The position numbers and the translations under genes are program-made. A DNA stretch of 64,000 nucleotides from CBDDEI01 sp965226775 (GTDB lineage Bacteria; Chloroflexota; Dehalococcoidia; SHYD01), in the NCBI GenBank assembly GCA_965226775.1, contig CBDDEI010000002.1:868001-932000 (forward strand), written 5' to 3'. The number at the start of each line of letters is the position of its first letter. Position 1 is the stretch's first letter. Positions 1 through 9,020 of this stretch are shown here, piece after piece. The notes beneath the pieces are model-generated. The model was not told the DNA's origin. It worked only from the letters and a program-made list of their open reading frames with translations, and searched no databases.

Positions 1-2
1 AT

Positions 3-1190
3 ACGGCCTGGTTGATGGCTTCCTCTGCGCTGGTGTTGCTGATGACGCCGGGCCTGGCGTTCTTCTACGGAGGGCTCGCACGCGGGCGCAACTCCGTCAA
101 CACCATCATGTTCTGCTTCATGACCATGGCCGTTGCCAGCCTGGTCTGGGTGTTCTGGGGCTACAGCCTTGCGTTTGGCGCTGGCAACGCATTCATAGGG
201 GACTTTTCCGCTCTTGCCCTAGCGGGTATCGGCATAGAAGATGGTGAGGGCATCCCCACGTTACTGTTTGTGACGTTCCAGATGATGTTCGCTATCATCA
301 CTCCGGCGCTTATTACCGGCGCTATCATTGAGCGGTTTAAGTTCACCACCTATCTGGTCTTCCTAGTGCTCTGGCTTACCTTTGTGTACGCGCCAATCTG
401 TCACTGGGTGTGGGCCGAAAACGGCTGGTTGTTCGGCTTGGGCGCTCTTGACTTTGCTGGCGGCACTGTCGTGCACATCAATGCAGGCATCGCAGCCCTA
501 GTGGCGGCTCTCCTGGTGGGCAAGCGCAAGCAGCCCGGTCTGGAGCCGCATAACGTGCCCTTCGTCATCCTTGGCGCTGGCCTCCTATGGTTCGGCTGGT
601 TTGGCTTCAACGCTGGTTCGGCTCTGGCCTCCTCGGGGCAGGCAGTGAGCGCGTTCCTCGTGACCAACACTGCCGCCGCCGCCGCCGCCCTCACCTGGGG
701 CATCATCTCCCAGGCGCAGAACAGGCGCATTAGCGCCGTAGGCGTTGCGACAGGCGCCATAGCGGGCCTGGTTGCCATCACCCCGGCGGCTGGCTTTGTG
801 AACGTGGTTGGTGCAACTGCCATCGGCGTTGGCGCAGGCGTCCTATGCTATCTGGCCGTCGTGCTTCGACCCAAGACTGGCCTGGATGACTCCCTAGACG
901 TTTTCAGTGTCCATGGCATTGGCGGCATCTGGGGCTCGCTGGCTACTGGCATCTTCGCAATAGAAGCCATCGGCGGCACTGCTGGACTGCTTGAAGGCAA
1001 CGCCCCACAGTTCGTGACCCAGGTCATTGGTGTAGCGGCGACCCTGGCCTACTCCGGCGTCGTGACTTTCATCATCCTGAAGGTTCTGGATCTGGTCATG
1101 GGCCTGCGCTCGCCCGAAGCTTCTGAAGGCCAAGGTCTCGACCTTACTACTCACGGTGAGCGGGCCTACGTTCAGGATGGAGCAGACTAG
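3..1190 (+). CDS. amt: Ammonium transporter (Amt/MEP/Rh family), 5' partial
   Basis: Inner-membrane channel that takes up ammonium. The reading frame is open to the window edge and the family motif TAW...TPGLAFFYGG is present from the first codons, so the signal peptide or first helix lies outside the window. The twin pore histidines are recognisable in GGTVVHINAG and FSVHGIGGIWG, and the conserved aspartate is in ALDFAGG. The C-terminal tail ends with a GLDLTTHGERAY segment, the usual Amt cytoplasmic tail that contacts P-II proteins. It is followed 69 bp later by a P-II gene on the same strand, the reverse of the common glnK-amtB order. An ATG at 15 exists but is internal to the family alignment and is probably not the start. 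Confidence 0.95.
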   Translation, partial: TAWLMASSALVLLMTPGLAFFYGGLARGRNSVNTIMFCFMTMAVASLVWVFWGYSLAFGAGNAFIGDFSALALAGIGIEDGEGIPTLLFVTFQMMFAIITPALITGAIIERFKFTTYLVFLVLWLTFVYAPICHWVWAENGWLFGLGALDFAGGTVVHINAGIAALVAALLVGKRKQPGLEPHNVPFVILGAGLLWFGWFGFNAGSALASSGQAVSAFLVTNTAAAAAALTWGIISQAQNRRISAVGVATGAIAGLVAITPAAGFVNVVGATAIGVGAGVLCYLAVVLRPKTGLDDSLDVFSVHGIGGIWGSLATGIFAIEAIGGTAGLLEGNAPQFVTQVIGVAATLAYSGVVTFIILKVLDLVMGLRSPEASEGQGLDLTTHGERAYVQDGAD

Positions 1191-1259
1191 TTCCATTGAG
1201 AAAGCGTACAATCACACTGCTTTAGTAGAAGCAGCGTAGGAGAGAAAGAAGGGGGTACC

Positions 1260-1613
1260 ATGCTTAGCATCGAAGCTATCGTCAGGCCGGAAAACATTAA
1301 CCCCGTTACTCAAGCCCTTGTGGAAGCGGGCTGTCAGGGCTTCTACTACGTAAACGTGACTGGCCAGGGCCAGCAGCAAGGTGTAGAAGTGTTTGTGGGT
1401 CGCGGCGGCATCATGGCACAGCGGTCCTCCTTGCCTAAGACGCTCATTCGCACCGTTGTGGCTGATGACATGAAAGACAAAGTCATCGCCGCCATCATCG
1501 GGGCCGCACGCAGCGAGGGCGATGGCGCAATTGGCGACGGCAAGATCTTTGTGTCGCAGGTAATGGACGCCGTTCGGGTGAGAACGGGAGAGCAAGGCCC
1601 ATCCGCCATTTAA
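1260..1613 (+). CDS. P-II family nitrogen regulator (GlnB/GlnK-like)
   Basis: Small trimeric signalling protein that senses 2-oxoglutarate and ATP/ADP and usually controls the adjacent Amt channel. At 117 residues it is near the family length (about 112). The ATP-binding GDGKIFV and the C-terminal VRTGE motif are clear. The T-loop (about residues 37-58) begins GQGQQQGVE but lacks the tyrosine at the position uridylylated in enterobacterial GlnB; the aligned residue is isoleucine. Control by uridylylation at the usual site is therefore unlikely, while ligand-dependent binding to Amt remains possible. A strong AGGAGAGAAAG ribosome-binding tract precedes the ATG. It probably forms an operon with amt, ended by the hairpin at 1648-1674. 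Confidence 0.9.
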   Translation: MLSIEAIVRPENINPVTQALVEAGCQGFYYVNVTGQGQQQGVEVFVGRGGIMAQRSSLPKTLIRTVVADDMKDKVIAAIIGAARSEGDGAIGDGKIFVSQVMDAVRVRTGEQGPSAI

Positions 1614-1647
1614 GCGCCTGCGCCAAGACGTCCAACAACAGCATAGA

Positions 1648-1674
1648 AAGAGGAGCCGCATTGCGGCTCCTCTT
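1648..1674 (+). terminator. Rho-independent terminator after glnB
   Basis: Perfect 12-bp stem AAGAGGAGCCGC / GCGGCTCCTCTT with a 3-base loop, followed by a short T run. It lies 34 bp after the P-II stop codon. Confidence 0.85.
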
Positions 1675-1702
1675 TGCGTTCACTTTTCTTGAAAGAAGCT
1701 AA

Positions 1703-2489
1703 GGAACCTCTGCACAAGTCCCTTCCCCCTTGATGGGGGAAGGTTAGGATGGGGGAGATCGGGAGGAGGGGTAGGGCGTGGCAACGCCGCTCCGGCACCT
1801 CGCCTATGCTCATGGTGAGCTCCCACCCTCGCTCATGGTGAGCGAGTCGAACCATGAGCCGTCCACCTTCACCACGCGCGCGCAACCCTCACCCTAGCCC
1901 TCTCCCAGAGGGAGAGGGGACTGTTTAAGTCCCTTCCCCCTTGATGGGGGAAGGTTAGGATGGGGGAGATCGGGAGGAGGGGTAAGGGGTGGCAACGCCC
2001 CTCCGGCACCTCGCCTACGCTCATGGCGAGCTCCCACCCTACGCTCAGGGTGAGCTCGTCGAACCATGAGCCGTCCACCTTCACCATGCGCACCCACAAC
2101 CCTCACCCTAGCCCTCTCCCAGAGGGAGAGGGGACTGTTTAAGTCCCTTCCCCCTTGATGGGGGAAGGTTAGGATGGGGGAGATCGGGAGGAGGGGTAAG
2201 GGGTGGCAACGCCCCTCCGGCACCTCGCCTACGCTCCTGGTGAGCTCCCACCCTACGCTCATGGCGAGCGAGTCGAACCATGAGCCGTCCACCTTCACCA
2301 CGCGCACCCACAACCCTCACCCCTCACCCTAGCCCTCTCCCAGAGGGAGAGGGGACTGTTTAAGTCTCTTCCCCCTTGATGGGGGAAGGTTAGGATGGGG
2401 GTGAAGGAGCCGGGTCCCTGGCTGTTGGCTTGGGGAGACCCCCTGGATTCCCGCGAGAGACAGAATGACGCAGGTTGTTCAGAGGTTCC
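1703..2489. mobile_element. Non-autonomous inverted-repeat element (MITE-like), copy 1
   Basis: The ends are perfect 10-bp inverted repeats, GGAACCTCTG on the left and CAGAGGTTCC on the right, and similarity continues inward (CACAAG versus GTTGTT). They are flanked by a direct repeat CTAA at 1699-1702 and 2490-2493, which fits a 4-bp target duplication of the YTAR type reported for IS5-group transposases (family knowledge; assignment inferred). No transposase gene lies inside, so it would depend on one elsewhere. The right end touches the ispH stop codon. The interior carries about three tandem units of 211-221 bp and a distinct right tail shared with copy 2. Confidence 0.75.
1716..2361. repeat. 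Three tandem units of about 214 bp inside the element
   Basis: Units start near 1716, 1927 and 2141, with a fourth truncated start at 2362. Each begins with the palindrome CCTTCCCCCTTGATGGGGG and ends with a second palindrome CCCTCTCCCAGAGGGAGAGG. Units differ by scattered substitutions and a short insertion. Open frames through them (translations such as SPLSLWERARVRV) are artefacts of the repeat and are not called as genes. Confidence 0.85.
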
Positions 2490-3422
2490 CTAAGCTTTGC
2501 TGAGCTCTTTAGGGAGGGCAAACTGGGCACGCTCTTTCGCCGTCTCTACTAGGGTAATCTCTGCTGCACCCAGCGCTTGGAAGTGACTCACGGCTTCCTG
2601 CACCAGGAATTCGGGTGTTGAAGCGCCGGAAGTGAGTCCCACTGTTTCCACGCCAACCAGCCACTCCGCCTTTACCTCGCTCACGTTGTTCACAAGGTGG
2701 GCGGGCACGCCGTATTGCTCGGCCACTTCTTGCAGCCGTTGGGAGTTGGAGCTGTTGGAGCCGCCCAGCACTAGGATGAGGTCTGCCTCCTCCGTTAGCT
2801 TCTTGACCGCGAATTGCCGGTTCTGGGTGGCATAGCAGATGTCCTCTTCGCGGGGAAATTGGAGTTCGGGGAAACGCTTTTGCAGCGTTTGGACGATGGC
2901 TGTGGCGTCGTCGACACTCAGGGTTGTCTGAGTAAGCAGCGCAACCCGAGCGCCGTCGGGCACCTCCACCGTTTCGGCCTCCGCCACGTTGCCAACCAGT
3001 GTGGTCTGCTCTGGAGCCTCTCCCATAGTGCCCACTACCTCGTCGTGGCCCTCGTGACCCACAAGCAGGATGTGGAAGCCGCCCCTGGCAAAGCGGAGTG
3101 CCTCGGTATGCACCTTTGTCACCAGCGGACAGGTGGCGTCGATGACCTGGAGCGAGCGCCCATCAGCCTCAGTACGCACCGCGGGGCTGACGCCGTGAGC
3201 GCTGTAGATAGCCCGCGCGCCTGCCGGCACCTCCGAGAGGTCGTTCACAAAGACTGCCCCCTTTGTTCGCAGCTCTGCGACAACGTAGGGGTTGTGCACA
3301 ATCTCGTGGTAGACATACACCGGCGAGCCGTAGGTGCTCAGGGCCAGCCGCACGATCTCAATGGCCCGATCTACTCCGGCGCAGAAACCGCGGGGAGAGG
3401 CCAGGACAATTCGCTTAAGCAT
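2490..3422 (-). CDS. ispH: 4-hydroxy-3-methylbut-2-enyl diphosphate reductase
   Basis: Last enzyme of the MEP pathway; reduces HMBPP to IPP and DMAPP using a [4Fe-4S] cluster, in the cytoplasm. The three cluster cysteines are at about 14 (GFCAGV), 98 (DATCPL) and 196 (ICYATQNRQ). Other signatures are HEIVHN, TQTTLS, SNSSNS and LTSGASTPE. The length of 310 residues is normal. The start follows a weak GGA before ATG. The gene is transcribed away from hyuA across a 160-bp spacer. Its TAG stop codon lies in the CTAA target duplication of the neighbouring element, so insertion left the protein intact. Confidence 0.97.
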   Translation of the reverse strand: MLKRIVLASPRGFCAGVDRAIEIVRLALSTYGSPVYVYHEIVHNPYVVAELRTKGAVFVNDLSEVPAGARAIYSAHGVSPAVRTEADGRSLQVIDATCPLVTKVHTEALRFARGGFHILLVGHEGHDEVVGTMGEAPEQTTLVGNVAEAETVEVPDGARVALLTQTTLSVDDATAIVQTLQKRFPELQFPREEDICYATQNRQFAVKKLTEEADLILVLGGSNSSNSQRLQEVAEQYGVPAHLVNNVSEVKAEWLVGVETVGLTSGASTPEFLVQEAVSHFQALGAAEITLVETAKERAQFALPKELSKA

Positions 3423-3584
3423 TCCACAATTGTAGCAGAGGACGCTTGAATAATAGAAGATGCTAGAAGGTAGTTAACTGCATTGTGTTTACTCTTGTGC
3501 CACCGTACAATACCCACCGTTACCACATGGCGCTCCAAGCCCAGTTTCCTGATACGATTGAGTCTACGCTGACAGAAGCTCTCC

Positions 3585-5582
3585 ATGCCCCTCGGAGTTG
3601 ATATCGGCGGAACCTTCACCGACTTTGTGCTGCTGGCAGATGGCCAGCTGACCATACACAAAGCCCCGACCACTCCTCGCGACCACGCTCAGGCGTTCAT
3701 GGATGGCCTGGCCCATCTAGGCGGCGCAGAGACCGCGGGGCCCATCATCCACGGCACTACGGTCGTCACCAATACGCTCCTGGAACGCAGCGGCGCTCGG
3801 ACTGCTCTGGTCGCAACGCAAGGCTTCAAAGACATCCTCACCATTGGCCGCCAAACCCGGCCTTCCCTCTACGCACTGGAACCGCAGCGGCCTCCTGCCC
3901 TCATCCCGCCGGAGCGCTGTTTTGAGGTGCCAGAGCGGCTAGACGCCACCGGCGCAGTGGTGCAGCCCTTGGATACGGAGGCCGTGCACGCGCTGGTTAA
4001 GGAACTGCAGGCCCAGGAGGTCTCCTCCGTTGCAGTCTGTCTCCTCTTCTCTTTCCTCAACCCAGAGCACGAGCGCGCCGTTGCAGCCGCGCTGGAAGGG
4101 GCGGGCTTTGCCGTCTCTGCCTCGCACCAAGTGTTGCCGGAGTTCCGTGAGTACGAGCGCGCCAGCGCCACTGCCGTTAACGCCTACGTCGGGCCGGTGC
4201 TCCAGGACTACCTCACCCACTTGGAGGAGCGATTGCCGTCCCAGAAGGTGCCCCTGCGGGTCATGCAGTCCAACGGCGGTATTGTGATGGCTAAGGCCGC
4301 CAAAGCCGCTCCGCTGCGGACGGTCCTCTCAGGCCCCGCGGCCGGTGTGGTGGGCGCAGCCTACGTGGCGGGAGTGTCCGGTCTCTTTGATCTGGTGACC
4401 TTTGATATGGGCGGCACCTCTACCGACGTCTCTCTGGTGCCGGGCCGCTTACGAGAGACTACGGAATCGGAGGTGGCGGGCGTTCCCCTACGCGTGCCCA
4501 TGCTGGACGTGCACACCGTTGGCGCGGGCGGCGGCTCCATCGCTCGGGTGGATGGCGGCGGCGCACTGCGAGTGGGTCCCCAGAGTGCGGGCGCAGACCC
4601 CGGCCCTGCCTGCTACGGTAGCTCCGACCAAGCCACCGTGACCGATGCCCAGGTAGTGCTGGGCCGTATCCTGCCGGAACACTTCTTGGGAGGGCAGATG
4701 CCCTTACAGGCGGAGCGTTCCCACCAGGCCCTCCAGGTGTTGGGCAGTCAGCTAGGCTTGGATGCCGCGGCCGCTGCCGCAGGTGTCCTAAGGGTAGCGA
4801 ACGTCGAGATGGAGAAGGCGCTCCGGGTTATCTCTATCGAACGGGGGCAGGACCCTCGTACCTTCACCCTGGTAGCCTTCGGCGGCGCTGGACCGCTCCA
4901 CGCCTGCGATCTGGCCGTGAGCGTGGGCATGCGCCGGGTGCTGGTGCCGCGTGCGCCGGGCGTGCTCTCCGCGCTGGGGTTGCTCACCGCCGACGTGATG
5001 AAGGACTTCTCGGTTACGGTGATGCGCCCACTGCCCCAGGAGGTAGACGATGCCTTTGTGCGGGAGATTGCTGCGGGTTTCCGTGATCTCTCGGCGCGCG
5101 GTTGGGACGAGATGAGCGCTGAGGGCTTCAACCGGGACAACGTGCAGGTGCTCACTGCGCTGGATATGCGCTACGCCGGCCAGTCCTATGAGCTCGTCGT
5201 TCCTTTCGATGACCTGTCTACCAGCAACCTGGCTGGCCGCTTCCACGCTACTCACAAGGAGCGCTTTGGCTACAACATGCCCAACGAGCCCATCGAGGTG
5301 GTGAACCTGCGGCTGAAGCTGCTGGGCAAGGTGCAGCGGCCCGCATTGCTCAGAGAGCAGCCCGGCCCAGCCGATCCCTCGGACGCCTCCCTGGGTGCGC
5401 GCACCGTGTGGTTCGACGGTCCCTGCGAGACCGCCATCTACGATAGGGAGCGGCTCCACGCCGGCAACGCGCTGCAAGGGCCGGCTATCATCGTGCAGAT
5501 GGACGCCACTACCGCTGTGCCGCCCGGCTGGCGCGGCCGCATCGACACCGTGGGCAACCTCATCCTGGAGCGGACCGCGTGA
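3585..5582 (+). CDS. Hydantoinase/oxoprolinase family protein, subunit A (HyuA-like)
   Basis: ATP-dependent hydrolase subunit of the N-methylhydantoinase / 5-oxoprolinase / acetone carboxylase superfamily; normally works with a HyuB subunit. The 665-residue length is typical. The N-terminal phosphate-binding motif GVDIGGTFTDFVL and the second one FDMGGTSTDVSLV (near 270), both of the actin-like ATPase fold, are intact, as is the GAGGGSIARVD segment. The substrate cannot be told from sequence. The next gene downstream is HyuB, separated by about 110 bp that encode an unrelated P-loop fragment; HyuB carries two frameshifts, so the complex may be defective here. Confidence 0.9.
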   Translation: MPLGVDIGGTFTDFVLLADGQLTIHKAPTTPRDHAQAFMDGLAHLGGAETAGPIIHGTTVVTNTLLERSGARTALVATQGFKDILTIGRQTRPSLYALEPQRPPALIPPERCFEVPERLDATGAVVQPLDTEAVHALVKELQAQEVSSVAVCLLFSFLNPEHERAVAAALEGAGFAVSASHQVLPEFREYERASATAVNAYVGPVLQDYLTHLEERLPSQKVPLRVMQSNGGIVMAKAAKAAPLRTVLSGPAAGVVGAAYVAGVSGLFDLVTFDMGGTSTDVSLVPGRLRETTESEVAGVPLRVPMLDVHTVGAGGGSIARVDGGGALRVGPQSAGADPGPACYGSSDQATVTDAQVVLGRILPEHFLGGQMPLQAERSHQALQVLGSQLGLDAAAAAAGVLRVANVEMEKALRVISIERGQDPRTFTLVAFGGAGPLHACDLAVSVGMRRVLVPRAPGVLSALGLLTADVMKDFSVTVMRPLPQEVDDAFVREIAAGFRDLSARGWDEMSAEGFNRDNVQVLTALDMRYAGQSYELVVPFDDLSTSNLAGRFHATHKERFGYNMPNEPIEVVNLRLKLLGKVQRPALLREQPGPADPSDASLGARTVWFDGPCETAIYDRERLHAGNALQGPAIIVQMDATTAVPPGWRGRIDTVGNLILERTA

Positions 5583-5701
5583 CCCCTCGGCTCATCGTCA
5601 TCCGCGGGCCGTCGGGCGCGGGCAAGAGCATCACCGCCCGCTTGCCGGGACGCGTGGCCCTGCTCCTTGCCGCACGGAAGGAGGCCGCCGGTGCCCCTTG
5701 A
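5579..5701 (+). pseudogene. Remnant of a P-loop nucleotide kinase-like gene
   Basis: A 40-codon frame opening with GTG that overlaps the hyuA stop codon encodes RLIVIRGPSGAGKSITARL, a textbook Walker A start of a small kinase or AAA protein. It ends 11 bp after the hyuB start codon. The rest of any such domain is missing. It could be the stump left by a deletion that joined hyuA to hyuB, or a short translated leader coupled to both genes. The Walker A match is seen directly; the history is inferred. Confidence 0.45.
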
Positions 5702-7259
5702 TCCCATTGAACTGACCGTTTTCTCCAGCCTCTTGGCCTCCATTCCCGAGGAGATGGGCGTAACGTTGGGGCGCACCGCCTACTCCTCCCAACATCAAGG
5801 AGCGTCGGGACTTCTCCTGCGCGCTCTTTGACAACGACGGCAGGCTGGTGGCCCAGGCGGCGCATATCCCCGTTCACCTAGGCGCGATGCCAGAGGCGGT
5901 GCGCGTGGCGCGGCAGCGGACATCCTTCGTCCCCGGCGACCTAGTTATCTTCAACGATCCCTATCTGGGCGGCACCCACCTGCCGGACGTCACTATGGTT
6001 TCGGCGGTCTTCCAGGGCGAGGAGGCGGCGCGAGAGCTGGTCGGCTATCTCGCCAGCCGCGCCCACCAAGCAGACATCGGCGGTATGTCCCCCGGCTCCA
6101 TGCCCCTCTCTACGGAGCTCTTCCAGGAAGGGCTCATCATCCCGCCCATAAAGCTGGTCTCCGCCGGCCAGGTGGATCAGGCGGTGCTGGACCTCATCTA
6201 TCGCAACGTGCGGACGCCTGTGGAACGTGCCGGCGATTTTGCGGCGCAGATGGCCGCGCACCGTACCGGCGAGGCGCGGGTGAGGAGCTGGCCGCGCGCT
6301 ACGGCATTGCCAAGCTGCGAGACGCTATGGCCTCGGTCATGGACTACAGCGAGGCCGCGACCCGCGCCTCGCTGCAGAAGATCCCCGCCGGTGAGTATGT
6401 GTTTGAGGACGCCTTAGACGACGACGGCATTGCGCCTGACCGGGTGCCAATCAAGGTGCGTGTGACCGCAGGCGAAGGCGCGCTGACCGCCGACTTCACC
6501 GGCAGCGCGGGCGAGCAGCGCGGCTCGGTGAATGCAGTGCTGGCGGTAACGCACTCCGCGGTCTACTACGTCGTGCGCTGCCTCACTGGAGAAGAGGTGC
6601 CCGTAAATGACGGCTGTTTCCGGCCTGTCCAGGTCATTGCGCCTGAGGGTTGTGTGCTCAATGCGCGCCCTCCTCGGGCCGTCGCTGCCGGGAACGTGGA
6701 GACCTCTCAGCGCATTGTGGACGTGCTCTTTGGCGCGCTGGCCCAGGCGCTCCCGGACCGCATTCCCGCAGCAAGCTCCGGCAGCATGAATAACGTGACC
6801 ATTGGTGGGACCGCGCCGGACGGTCGCCCCTTTGTGTACTATGAGACTATCGGCGGCGGCGCGGGCGCAGGTCCTAACGGCCCCGGCCTCTCCGGCGTGC
6901 ACACACACATGACCAACACCCAGAACACACCCATAGAAGCCCTGGAGTTCGCCTACCCCTTCCGCGTGGTAGAGTACAGAATCGCAGAGGGCACGGGCGG
7001 CGCTGGCGAGCGGCGCGGCGGCGACGGACTGCGCCGTGTCTATCAGTTCCTCTCTCCCGCAACGGTGACGGTTATCTCAGACCGACGTGTCACGTCGCCT
7101 TACGGGCTGTCTGGCGGCGCTCCAGGGGCTTCGGGCGTTAACCGGCTGGCCGCCCAGGGAGGCGCGCCGTCACCCTTGCCCGGCAAGGCGCGGGTAGAGG
7201 TCAACGCCGGCGACCTTCTAGAGATCACCACGCCTGCCGGCGGCGGCTGGGGCAGCTAG
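5691..7259 (+). pseudogene. Hydantoinase/oxoprolinase subunit B (HyuB-like), two frameshifts
   Basis: Partner of HyuA. A GTG start at 5691 follows AAGGAGG at a good distance, and the product begins PLDPIELTVFSS, as expected for HyuB. Near 5784-5790 the frame must shift: RTAYS is read in one frame and PNIKERRDFSCALFDNDG in the next, consistent with one extra base. Near 6275-6285 it shifts back (HRTGEAR to ELAARYGIAKL), consistent with one lost base. From there the frame runs to TAG at 7257-7259 with the conserved glycine-rich C-terminus (TPAGGGWG). Net length change is zero, but about 165 residues lie out of frame. Either an inactivated gene or two assembly errors. Confidence 0.85.
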
Positions 7260-7297
7260 CCCCCTGTATTTATGGACAAACTGGAGAACAGTGACTT

Positions 7298-8611
7298 ATG
7301 GCGGTTGTAGAAGAGCTTCTGGCAGCGGCTAAGCAGGTAGCAGCAGAGGCGGACGTTTATCACGTCAGCTTTGAGGAGACCCCGGTAGCATTTGAGGGCA
7401 ACCAGCTCAAGAGCATCCTCACCCGCCAGAGCGAGGGGATTGCCCTCCGCCTGGTGAAGGACGGGCGCATCGGTTTCGCCTCGGCTATGGGCGCGCAGAG
7501 CTGGCAGGAGATCCTGGACCATGCGCTGGAGACCGCCCAGTTCGGCGCGGAGGCCCGCTTCCATCTTCCCGGCGCTGCGGCCTTTCCCGTGCTCTCCGTC
7601 TACGACGCTGCCGTTTCCGAGTACCCCCTAGACCGTATGGTGGAGTCGGGCCAGCGCGCCATCGACCTAGTCCTCGCGGCCAACTCTGAGATCGTGTGTG
7701 ATGCCACCCTGGTCAAGCGTGTGACCGACCTCAGATTGCTGAACACGGCCGGCTTCGATGCCACCTACCGCAAGACCGGCTACACCGCCCGCATTGAGGG
7801 CACGCTGGTACGGGGCACCGATATGCTCTTTGTGGGGGATAGGCTTGTTTCCTGCTCGCCAATCCCTACCCTGGATGACCTGGCTGCGGAAACCGTGCGC
7901 CAACTGGAGCTGGCAAGAGATACGGTGCCCGCACCCCAGGGCCAGGTGCCTGTAGTGTTTACGCCGCGCGGCTTTGCCCAGGCGTTTATGCCGGCCCTTT
8001 CCCAGGGGTTCAGCGGCCGCACCGTAGCCCAGAAAGCCTCACCCCTGACCGAGAAGCTGGGCCAGCTTGCCTTCGACAAGCGGCTGACCCTCATCGACGA
8101 TCCCACCCAGCCAATGGCGCCGGGCAGCCGGCCTTTCGACGACGAAGGCGTGCCCAGCCAGCGCCTCGCGCTCATTGAGCAGGGGATGCTCCAAGCCTTC
8201 TTCTACGATCTCCAGTCCGCCGGCTTGGCGGGAGCAGCCTCCACCGGCAGCGCGCAACGCGGCGTAGGAACGCTCCCCGCGCCCGGCCTCAGCACGCTCA
8301 TGGTGCAGCCTGGGCAGGGCTCCTTTGAAGAGCTGTTGGCCGATATTCAGGAAGGGTTGGTAGTAGAAGAGATGCTGGGCGCTACACAGGGGAACGTCCT
8401 GGGCGGCGACTTCGGCGGCAACGTCCTCCTCGGCTACAAAGTCGAGCGGGGGCGCATTGTTGGGCGGGTGAAGGACACCATGGTCGCGGGCAACGTCTAC
8501 ACTATCCTGGGCGACCTGGCCGGCCTTGGCGGGGAGCCGCGCTGGGTCGGTGGGTCTGTCTTCGCTCCCCCAATCGTTACCCTGCAAGCTACGGTCTCAA
8601 CCAAAGCGTAA
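7298..8611 (+). CDS. TldD/PmbA family protein, TldE-like subunit
   Basis: Belongs to the modulator of DNA gyrase family. In the TldD-TldE heterodimeric metalloprotease, TldD supplies the HExxxH zinc site and TldE lacks it. This 437-residue protein has no HExxxH and has the C-terminal region typical of TldE/PmbA (RPFDDEGVPSQR, then GNVLGGDFGGNVLLGYKVE). No TldD gene is visible within the window, so its partner must be elsewhere if it has one. The ATG follows GGAG with usual spacing. A 38-bp gap separates it from hyuB. Element copy 2 starts 12 bp after its stop. Confidence 0.85.
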   Translation: MAVVEELLAAAKQVAAEADVYHVSFEETPVAFEGNQLKSILTRQSEGIALRLVKDGRIGFASAMGAQSWQEILDHALETAQFGAEARFHLPGAAAFPVLSVYDAAVSEYPLDRMVESGQRAIDLVLAANSEIVCDATLVKRVTDLRLLNTAGFDATYRKTGYTARIEGTLVRGTDMLFVGDRLVSCSPIPTLDDLAAETVRQLELARDTVPAPQGQVPVVFTPRGFAQAFMPALSQGFSGRTVAQKASPLTEKLGQLAFDKRLTLIDDPTQPMAPGSRPFDDEGVPSQRLALIEQGMLQAFFYDLQSAGLAGAASTGSAQRGVGTLPAPGLSTLMVQPGQGSFEELLADIQEGLVVEEMLGATQGNVLGGDFGGNVLLGYKVERGRIVGRVKDTMVAGNVYTILGDLAGLGGEPRWVGGSVFAPPIVTLQATVSTKA

Positions 8612-8622
8612 GCGGCCAACCC

Positions 8623-8976
8623 AGGTTGCTGCACAAGTCCCTTCCCCCTTGATGGGGGAAGGTTAGGATGGGGGAGATCGGGAGGAGAAGTAGGGGGTGG
8701 CAACGCCCCTCCGGCACCTCGCCTACGCTCATGGTGAGCTCCCACCCCCCGCTCATGGTGAGCGAGTCGAACCATGAGCCGTCCACCTTCACCACGCGCA
8801 CCCACCCCCCTCACCCTAGCCCTCTCCCAGAGGGAGAGGGGACTGCTCAAGTCCCTTCCCCCTTGATGGGGGAAGGTTAGGATGGGGGTGAAGGAGCCGA
8901 GTCCCTGGCTGTTGGCGTGGGGAGACTCCCTGGATTCCCGCGAGAGACGGAATGACGCAGGTTGTTCAGAGGTTCC
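8623..8976. mobile_element. Non-autonomous inverted-repeat element, copy 2
   Basis: Closely related to the element at 1703-2489: same left block (CTGCACAAGTCCCTTCC), one complete internal unit instead of three, and the same right tail ending CAGAGGTTCC followed by CTAG at 8977-8980. The left terminus is degenerate (GGTTGCTGCACAAG in place of GGAACCTCTGCACAAG) and no matching CTAG precedes it, so the target duplication cannot be confirmed for this copy. Confidence 0.7.
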
Positions 8977-9020
8977 CTAGTGTTTAGCTTCAAAACGCTG
9001 TGGTATCATTAGTGCGAGTT

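Noticed and set aside
1869..2320. Overlapping open frames on both strands inside the 1.7-2.4 kb element
   Set aside because: They are translations of the tandem palindromic units (SPLSLWERARVRV and its complement SPLPEGEG) and recur in copy 2 without coding features.
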